From NCBI GenBank assembly GCA_946478645.1, contig CAMLCW010000236.1, positions 1 to 8,270 of the forward strand: a stretch of 8,270 nt of DNA, in the 5' to 3' direction. The position numbers and the translations under genes were made by a program. Below, piece by piece: positions 6,863 to 8,270 of the stretch. A model generated the notes under the pieces. That model searched no databases. It saw nothing but the letters and a program-made list of their open reading frames with translations, and was not told the origin of the DNA. Position 1 is the first letter of the stretch. Each line of letters begins with the position of its first letter. The stretch comes from an uncultured Variovorax sp. (GTDB lineage Bacteria; Pseudomonadota; Gammaproteobacteria; Burkholderiales; Burkholderiaceae).

Positions 6863-8193
6863 GGCAAGGGCTCCATATGGGTGGTGCGGCCGATGAGGTT
6901 CTGGTAGCGCTGCCAGTCGGCGGGTTCGTCCACGTCCCACAGCGGTGCGAGCTCGCGCCAGCTCGCGCCGAGCGAGGCGAGCCGCTCGCGCGTTTGCTGC
7001 AGCACCTGCGGCGTGCTCCATGCAATGCCGGTGAACACGTCGGGCAGCGGCCGCCGCATGCCCAGCAGCGCATAGCCGCCGTCTTCGGCCGGCACCACCA
7101 CGGCGTCGTGCAGGGCCAACACGCGCGCGGCCTCGTGCAGGTGACCCGGCGACAGCAGCGGGCAGTCGGTGCCCACGATCAGGAGCGGCGGTGCATCGCC
7201 GCCACCGGCGAAGTGATGCGCCACCGCCGCCCGCAGGCGCGCGTCGAGATCGCCCGGCGGCTGCGCCAGCAGCCGGGTGCCATGCACGCGTGCGAGCGCG
7301 CGAAAGAAGCGGTGCGATGCATCGGGCGCGCACCAGAGCGCGACATCGCCGAGCCGCGCCTGCCGGGCCGCCTCGAGCGTGCGCTGCGTGAAATGGCGCT
7401 GCACGCGCGCCGCGGCCCGCGGGCCGATGCCGCGCGCGAGGCGCGTCTTCGCGAGCCCTGGCACCGGCGCCTTCGCGAGGATGGCGATGGCCGCCTGCGG
7501 ATGCGCACCGCAGCGTTCGTAGCCGTAGTGGCGCGCCAGCAGCGACGGGTCGTCGCCGAGAAAGTAGCGCGCGCGCAGCTGCCACATCAGCAGCACGGTC
7601 CGGAGGATGCCGTGGTTCTCCCAGCGCCGGGCCGAGGTGAAGGCCGGCGGCCGCAGGCAGGCCGGCCGGCCGATGCGCCGCAGGCGCGCGCTCAGTGCGA
7701 TGTCCTCCATCAGCTCGATCTGCGGAAAACCACCGAGCGCCTCGAAGCGCTGGCGGCGCACGAACATGGCCTGGTCGCCGGTGGCGATGCCGGTCAGGCG
7801 CGAGCGCAGGTTCATCGCGCCCGCCACGATGCGCAGCAGCCAGGACCGGCTGTCGAGCTGCACGTCGAAGCGGCCCCAGTCGGCACCGCCGGCCATGGCC
7901 GCGGCAATCGCCTCGTCGGCATGCGCCGGCAGCGCCGTGTCGGCGTGCAGGAACAGCAGCACCTCGGCGCTCGCGCCTTCGGCGCCCGCATTCATCTGCG
8001 CGGCGCGCCCGCGCGGCGCCAGCAGCACGCGGTCGGCATGCCGGCAGGCGATGGCCCAGGTCTCGTCGGTGCTGCCGCCGTCGACCACCACCAGCTGCGC
8101 GCCGCGCTCGCGCAGCGGGCGCAGGGCCTCGAGGCGGTCGGCAAGGGACACGCCTTCGTTGAGCACGGGCACCACGATATGCAACAAGCTCAC
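6859..8193 (-). CDS. Fused glycosyltransferase: GT2 (TIGR04283-type) plus GT-A/DUF2064 (TIGR04282-type)
   Basis: The 444-residue protein joins two transferase domains. Residues 1 to about 230 are a GT2 domain: VVPVLNEG (7-14), VVDGGSTDET (36-45), the metal/sugar-nucleotide HADT (83-86), TGDQAMFVRR (138-147), and LMEDIALSARLRRIGR with TSARRWENHGILRT. From about residue 234 a second domain begins, AIAILAKAPVPGLAKTRLA, with GTDCPLL (341-347) and PAEDGGYALLG (368-378), typical of the DUF2064 GT-A family. These families are usually adjacent separate genes, named for association with radical SAM/selenodomain proteins and annotated as arsenosugar biosynthesis glycosyltransferases. A GTG start at 8193 is chosen because AAGGG lies 7 nt upstream and the conserved strand begins at once; the frame is open further to the window edge without a better start. 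It is the first gene seen of an operon with the nucleoside hydrolase, and may have more genes beyond the edge. Confidence 0.92.
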   Translation of the reverse strand: MSLLHIVVPVLNEGVSLADRLEALRPLRERGAQLVVVDGGSTDETWAIACRHADRVLLAPRGRAAQMNAGAEGASAEVLLFLHADTALPAHADEAIAAAMAGGADWGRFDVQLDSRSWLLRIVAGAMNLRSRLTGIATGDQAMFVRRQRFEALGGFPQIELMEDIALSARLRRIGRPACLRPPAFTSARRWENHGILRTVLLMWQLRARYFLGDDPSLLARHYGYERCGAHPQAAIAILAKAPVPGLAKTRLARGIGPRAAARVQRHFTQRTLEAARQARLGDVALWCAPDASHRFFRALARVHGTRLLAQPPGDLDARLRAAVAHHFAGGGDAPPLLIVGTDCPLLSPGHLHEAARVLALHDAVVVPAEDGGYALLGMRRPLPDVFTGIAWSTPQVLQQTRERLASLGASWRELAPLWDVDEPADWQRYQNLIGRTTHMEPLP

Positions 8194-8205
8194 TGGTGCA
8201 CCCTT

Positions 8206-8234
8206 GGCGCTGCGCGCCTTCCCGCCAAGCGGGA
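8206..8234. other. Two tandem GC hairpins in the leader of the glycosyltransferase gene
   Basis: GGCGC-TGC-GCGCC (8206-8218) and TCCCGC-CAA-GCGGGA (8220-8234) are perfect short inverted repeats separated by 1 nt, just upstream of the AAGGG ribosome site (8205-8201 on the minus strand). In the 77 nt between the start codon and the window edge no promoter was recognised. They could be part of an intergenic repeat, an RNA structure in the leader, or chance in very GC-rich DNA. Confidence 0.35.
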
Positions 8235-8270
8235 GCGAGCTTGCTTGGGGCGGCCCGGCGCGGCGCTCAC

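Noticed and set aside
5876..6907. 343-codon plus-strand frame opposite the nucleoside hydrolase
   Set aside because: Arg/Gln/His-rich without motifs; antisense to a supported gene.
6863..7585. N-terminal extension of the nucleoside hydrolase
   Set aside because: The frame is open but runs through the second glycosyltransferase domain in another frame; GGAG and the ATGA overlap place the start at 6862.
1..8270. CRISPR arrays, insertion sequences, tRNA or rRNA genes, phage or defence genes
   Set aside because: No spaced direct repeats, transposase motifs, RNA gene signatures or defence-type domains were seen on either strand.

Overview
This is a very GC-rich window (roughly 70% by eye) with strong G/C preference at third codon positions, tight gene packing and long spurious open frames opposite real genes. 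The gene content suggests a high-GC proteobacterium, most likely Burkholderiales/Comamonadaceae (Variovorax-like). That assignment rests on protein style and gene set, not on a marker gene.

Left block (1-1481): a divergent pair. A class A flavin monooxygenase of the PheA/TfdB type runs leftward off the window edge. A TetR-family regulator runs rightward. The 96 bp between them hold two perfect copies of the inverted repeat GTCAAC-N4-GTTGAC, which overlap the predicted monooxygenase promoter. This is a textbook local repressor arrangement.

Middle block (1540-5895, all +): an alpha/beta hydrolase with an intact Ser-Asp-His triad, then a three-gene ABC importer matching E. coli YnjB-YnjC-YnjD: a periplasmic binding protein with a Tat-type signal, a double-length permease and an ATPase. 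The importer genes overlap (22 nt, then ATGA), so they form an operon. The permease reading frame is broken by one extra base in a GGG run at 3977-3979. This is either a real inactivating mutation or a sequencing error.

Right block (5855-8193, all -): a fused glycosyltransferase combining a GT2 domain of the TIGR04283 type with a GT-A/DUF2064 domain of the TIGR04282 type, translationally coupled by ATGA to an unusual nucleoside-hydrolase-family protein. The two transferase families are known as partners of radical SAM/selenodomain proteins and are linked to arsenosugar biosynthesis. A nucleoside-cleaving enzyme coupled to them suggests a pathway in which a modified nucleoside is trimmed to a sugar and then glycosylated. 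This operon meets the ABC importer tail to tail with a 41 bp overlap of coding ends.

The points most worth a second look are the possible nucleoside-to-glycoside pathway of the right block, the permease frameshift, and the paired operators with a possibly leaderless tetR.
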